From Daphnia pulex (taxonomy: Eukaryota; Arthropoda; Branchiopoda; Diplostraca; Daphniidae): 64,000 nt of DNA. A program made the position numbers and the translations under genes. The notes beneath the pieces are model-generated. The model had not been told where the DNA came from, did no database searches, and saw nothing but the letters and a program-made list of their open reading frames with translations. The DNA is taken from the NCBI RefSeq assembly GCF_021134715.1, contig NC_060026.1, positions 5,695,001 to 5,759,000 of the forward strand. The letters run 5' to 3'. The stretch's first letter is position 1. Every line of letters begins with the position of its first letter. This document shows, piece by piece, positions 60,628-64,000 of this stretch.

Positions 60628-61670
60628 CTTCAATCCAAAAAAATCCTTGTCGTCAGGAAAGGTAGGCTTCCATCGCGATTTTTTATTTCAAATCATGGTG
60701 AATGGTTGTTCAACCTGAAAAGTTAGGACACAAAGTTTAGAAACAGAGCCGTTAACCACCTAAATATGCGGGTGTAAAAAAAAAACGTCGCAATTAATTC
60801 CCTAAGCATTACTTTTCTTGAAAACTGAATTGCACAGACGACAGAACCCCATAGACAGACGCCGGCGTGATCATCTACAAATGTGTAAAGTTCGAAAGAC
60901 AAAAAATGATAAGAAAATTAATAGGCATTTTTTAAGGAAAAATTTATATTTTTTCGGTGGCGCATGGATCGAATTCAAATGATATCGATTTCAAAATCAA
61001 TTTCGTAAAAAAAAAACTTAAAAGACTTAAAAAAACCCTACCGAAATCACCAAAATGCCGAAATTGCGAACGAACGAAGCAACCACAACGTCCACAAGTG
61101 GTCTTTATCTGTGGAACGAAGTTTGGGGGTTGGGCTGGTTCCTGTTTAGCGAGAAAAGCTCGACCTTAATGGCGGATCTTGCTGAATGTTTACTAATTGA
61201 GAACTTTTTCCAGTTCCGCTTTTTCAATGACATGTCCGTAAAGTTTTCCATTAAAGATTGTTGCTTTTTATGCAGATGATCATTATGAGGTGCAACATTT
61301 TGTGTTTATTTATGGTTCACGATAGAAATACAAGAAAATGTAAGTATTATTTTAAAATTGTCCAAACATCTCAATATGAAAGATTAATTTTCTTTCCCAT
61401 AACATTAGTGATAAGTTCGGTTGTTAACATAACTTATTAGTATTATATATATTATCTACTGTACATATTAATAGTAGTATGATTTTAACATAGTTTGAAT
61501 TCTTTTCATAATATTGAAGCTACATTACTAGTGTTAATTTTGCCATGAATAATATTTCTAGTCTGTAATGGCAAGTTTTACTGATAACAGTGGAATTTAT
61601 GAACTGTAAATCAATGTCAATGTTTAAACTTATCTTAAATCCAACATAACAAGTTTTATTTGTAACACAG
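60628..61670 (+). other. NDST upstream region with a candidate 5'-UTR exon and intron
   Basis: A consensus donor AAAAT/GTAAGTATT occurs at 61339-61340 and a good acceptor TTGTAACACAG ends at 61670, defining a possible 331-nt intron in the NDST 5' UTR. Upstream, open frames of 70 and 74 codons (60957-61169; 61055-61279) overlap in different phases. Neither resembles a known protein, though the second contains a lucid stretch (LWNEVWGLGWFLFSEKSS). They may be uORFs or chance. Confidence 0.35.
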
Positions 61671-61963
61671 GAAACTACTTACCTCAATGATGTGGACTAC
61701 TGATTAGTGATATCAACACTACCTCGGTTGTGAAATGGCTGCAACTGCTGCATTCATAGAAGGATGGAAAGTGGCAGTTGATTGTGCAATGCGAAAAGTG
61801 CAGCAGTATTCTCCAGTGTTTATAACTCAATCTGAACAATAATGAAACTTTGCCCATAGCTGGCATTATCTGGTGTTTTAATCACTGATCGGAGCTAATC
61901 AATTAAAAGTGCAAGCAATTGTGTGAAGTGTAGGAGGTCTTTCTCCTGTTTTACTTTTTTATC

Positions 61964-64000
61964 ATGAAGGAAGAACACAGTATAGCTCTTCTCAATGGGG
62001 ATGGCTCCTTCACCAATGAAAGGAGTAATAACTATATGAGTAGCCACCTTTGCAATAAATTCAATCTGCTGCAAAGGTGCTTAATACATAATAAATCCGG
62101 ATTGGGTCGAAGTTGCACGTATTTAGGGCGCTTGGCTTCCGTTCGACGATGTGTTTGTTTTCTGGTTTTCTTGTGCCTCGTTTCGTTGTTTTACTCAGCT
62201 TATCATCTTTCGTCATTTCGCTTCAACATGTAAGTACATTTGCTTTTTAAATTGTATAATATAAAACTTAAATTTGCTAAATTCCAACTCATCAAGTATA
62301 GAGACGCTTTTTTTACAATGAAAAAATAATCCAAAATTCTTCTTGAATGTTGAATTTTTGTGATATTCATGTGTTTTCGGATGACTCGTTCTATTGCGTA
62401 TCTTGATATAAGGAATGATTAACTGTTGACGAATCTTTAAATAATTGGACAAGGAACATGTTTGATCAAACCAGGATAGAGAATTCAAGTAAACTATTAT
62501 CTCATTTTTTCTTTTTTCCCGTTTATTCAACAGCATCCTACGAGGACCACGATTGGATCCGTCAATCCATTGTTCTTCTACAAAAGAAAATGGTCTACGT
62601 CTGGGTAGTGTAATGGGAAGTCGAAGCCATGCCTCTCCAGGCCGCCTACGCATTGATGCCAAAGTTTTACTTTTTGCTGAAACGCAATACTCACACCTAG
62701 GGCGAGATATTGCCGAACTCTTGGTCCACAACCGCTTAAAGTATTTTAGCCAACTAAGAAATGAGCTATAAATTCATGTTTGAGCTTCAATTCTATGTAT
62801 TTTCCGTTGTATAGGTACAAATTAGAAGTAGTTGGGAAATCGCTTCCAATTTTGACCAATGTAGACAAAGGCAAATATGGAGTGATTGTTTTTGAAAATC
62901 TGGATCGTTATCTGACGATGGATAAATGGAACAGGGAGCTTCTTGACAAATATTGTCGCCAGTATCAGGTAATTTTTTGAAATATAAAATTTACTTAAAT
63001 TCTTATCTTGACTTGCATGAATTTTAGGTTGGAATTATTGGATTTATGTCTCCCCGCGAAGAAAGTCTAATTGGGGCTCAGCTTCGTGGTTTCCCGTTGC
63101 ATATTCATACAAATTTTAAGTTAAAGGTAAGAGCAAATCATCCGATTGTGGCGTAAATATTTATTTTTATATCTACTGAAATACAGGATGCCGAGTTAAA
63201 GGCTGATTCTCCTGTATTAAGAATCACTCGAGCAGGTGATGTTCTGTGGGGACCTTTGCCTGGAAACGATTGGACGGTATTTTCTCCAAACCATTCTACG
63301 TACGAACCTTTGGCCATGGGCTCCATTCAAGCCCTCGAGGGTAGTGCAGGTTTTGGGGGATTGTCCTCAAACGTCATCACAGTTCTTCGAGTATGAAACT
63401 TTTTTTTGTATGATTTATTTAACAGTTTAAAACTCCTTGGCGGTATCATCGTGAAAATAGTAATAATCAGAAAATCCTTAACCTTCATTTTATTACTGAT
63501 TTATTTTTTAAATTTACGAAATGATCTTTATATATTTACATTGTCTTTTGAAAATACCCTTTTCAGGACTGTGGTGAATTTGACGGAATTCAACGAATCT
63601 TCTTCGGATCTGGGTTAGACTTCTGGCTCCACCGACTTCTCTTCCTAGATTCCATGTCTTTTCTATCTCATGGCCGATTGTCGACCAGTTTGCAACGCTA
63701 CATTCAAGTTGATATAGACGATATCTTTGTCGGTCAAAAAGGCACACGTCTTACTCCCAGCGATGTAGAGGTAAGATTGTTTAAGTTTATCTATCACTAT
63801 CAAATCTCTTTTCACTCTACTAATTTTAGAATCTCATTTACTTTATTGTTTAAATACTTTGCGCGGCTATACAAGGTTAATCTTGTATTCTAATTTCATT
63901 TATGTTTGTTAATTGGTAGAGCATCATCGATACCCAAAGTCGTATTCAAACGATTGTTCCTGGCTTTAGATTTAATATGGGGTACTCAGGAAAGTTTTTT
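61964..64000 (+). CDS. sfl: Heparan sulfate N-deacetylase/N-sulfotransferase, N-terminal part (partial)
   Basis: Seven exons to the window edge: 61964-62229, 62534-62740, 62815-62968, 63028-63126, 63187-63390, 63567-63770 and 63920-64000+. All junctions are GT-AG and in phase, giving 405 residues so far. A cytoplasmic N-terminus of about 60 residues precedes one membrane anchor ([18 protein letters not shown], about 62-84), the type II Golgi topology of the family. The luminal N-deacetylase domain follows: [57 protein letters not shown] and the highly characteristic [18 protein letters not shown] with its acidic DIDD. NDST enzymes remove acetyl groups from GlcNAc and add N-sulfate from PAPS, starting heparan sulfate modification and so affecting Wnt, Hedgehog and FGF signalling. 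The sulfotransferase domain lies beyond the window. The start ATG is the first in frame; a Met at 25 is an alternative. Confidence 0.93.

Overview
The window reads as a stretch of an arthropod nuclear genome. The short (about 50-330 nt) GT-AG introns, abundant microsatellites and the sequences of the recognisable genes suggest a branchiopod crustacean such as Daphnia. That assignment is an inference; no species-specific marker was checked.

Layout. (1) 1-16.6 kb is AT-rich and full of decayed sequence: a RecQ-helicase pseudogene, fragments of an unrecognised repeated gene family with a 1.28-kb tandem duplication, a minus-strand LINE reverse-transcriptase remnant, and two long elements that share a GGGGAGAGTGGGG-type terminal inverted repeat flanked by TA. 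The first of these elements contains a 410-bp mini-element with TA-flanked CAGTACCCAC ends. The second contains a 5'-truncated non-LTR retrotransposon and a tRNA-like relic. (2) 16.6-46.3 kb has no gene I can support. It is dense in simple repeats (GA, CT, TTC, TG, poly-A) and may be the 5' regulatory region or a long 5'-UTR intron of the next gene. (3) 46.3-51.4 kb holds a two-exon gene for a seven-helix membrane protein with a mucin-like ectodomain, resembling the PRRT3/PRRT4 family. A second coding-like tract lies just behind it at 51.6-52.7 kb and has two in-frame stops. (4) 55.0-59.0 kb holds a complete 13-exon lin-54 (Mip120/tesmin-type CXC) gene, with a 500-bp palindromic element inserted in its 3' region. 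(5) 61.96-64.0 kb holds the first seven coding exons of a heparan sulfate N-deacetylase/N-sulfotransferase gene (NDST; sulfateless in Drosophila), cut by the window end.

The three host genes all lie on the + strand and have unrelated jobs: a membrane protein of unknown role, cell-cycle transcription control (DREAM/MMB complex) and Golgi heparan sulfate modification. I see no operon-like functional link. I did not find a clearly new biological system. The best leads are the two TIR-bounded elements, the two MITE-like elements, the unrecognised repeated gene family at 1.6-5.1 kb, and the coding-like tract with stops behind the PRRT-like gene.
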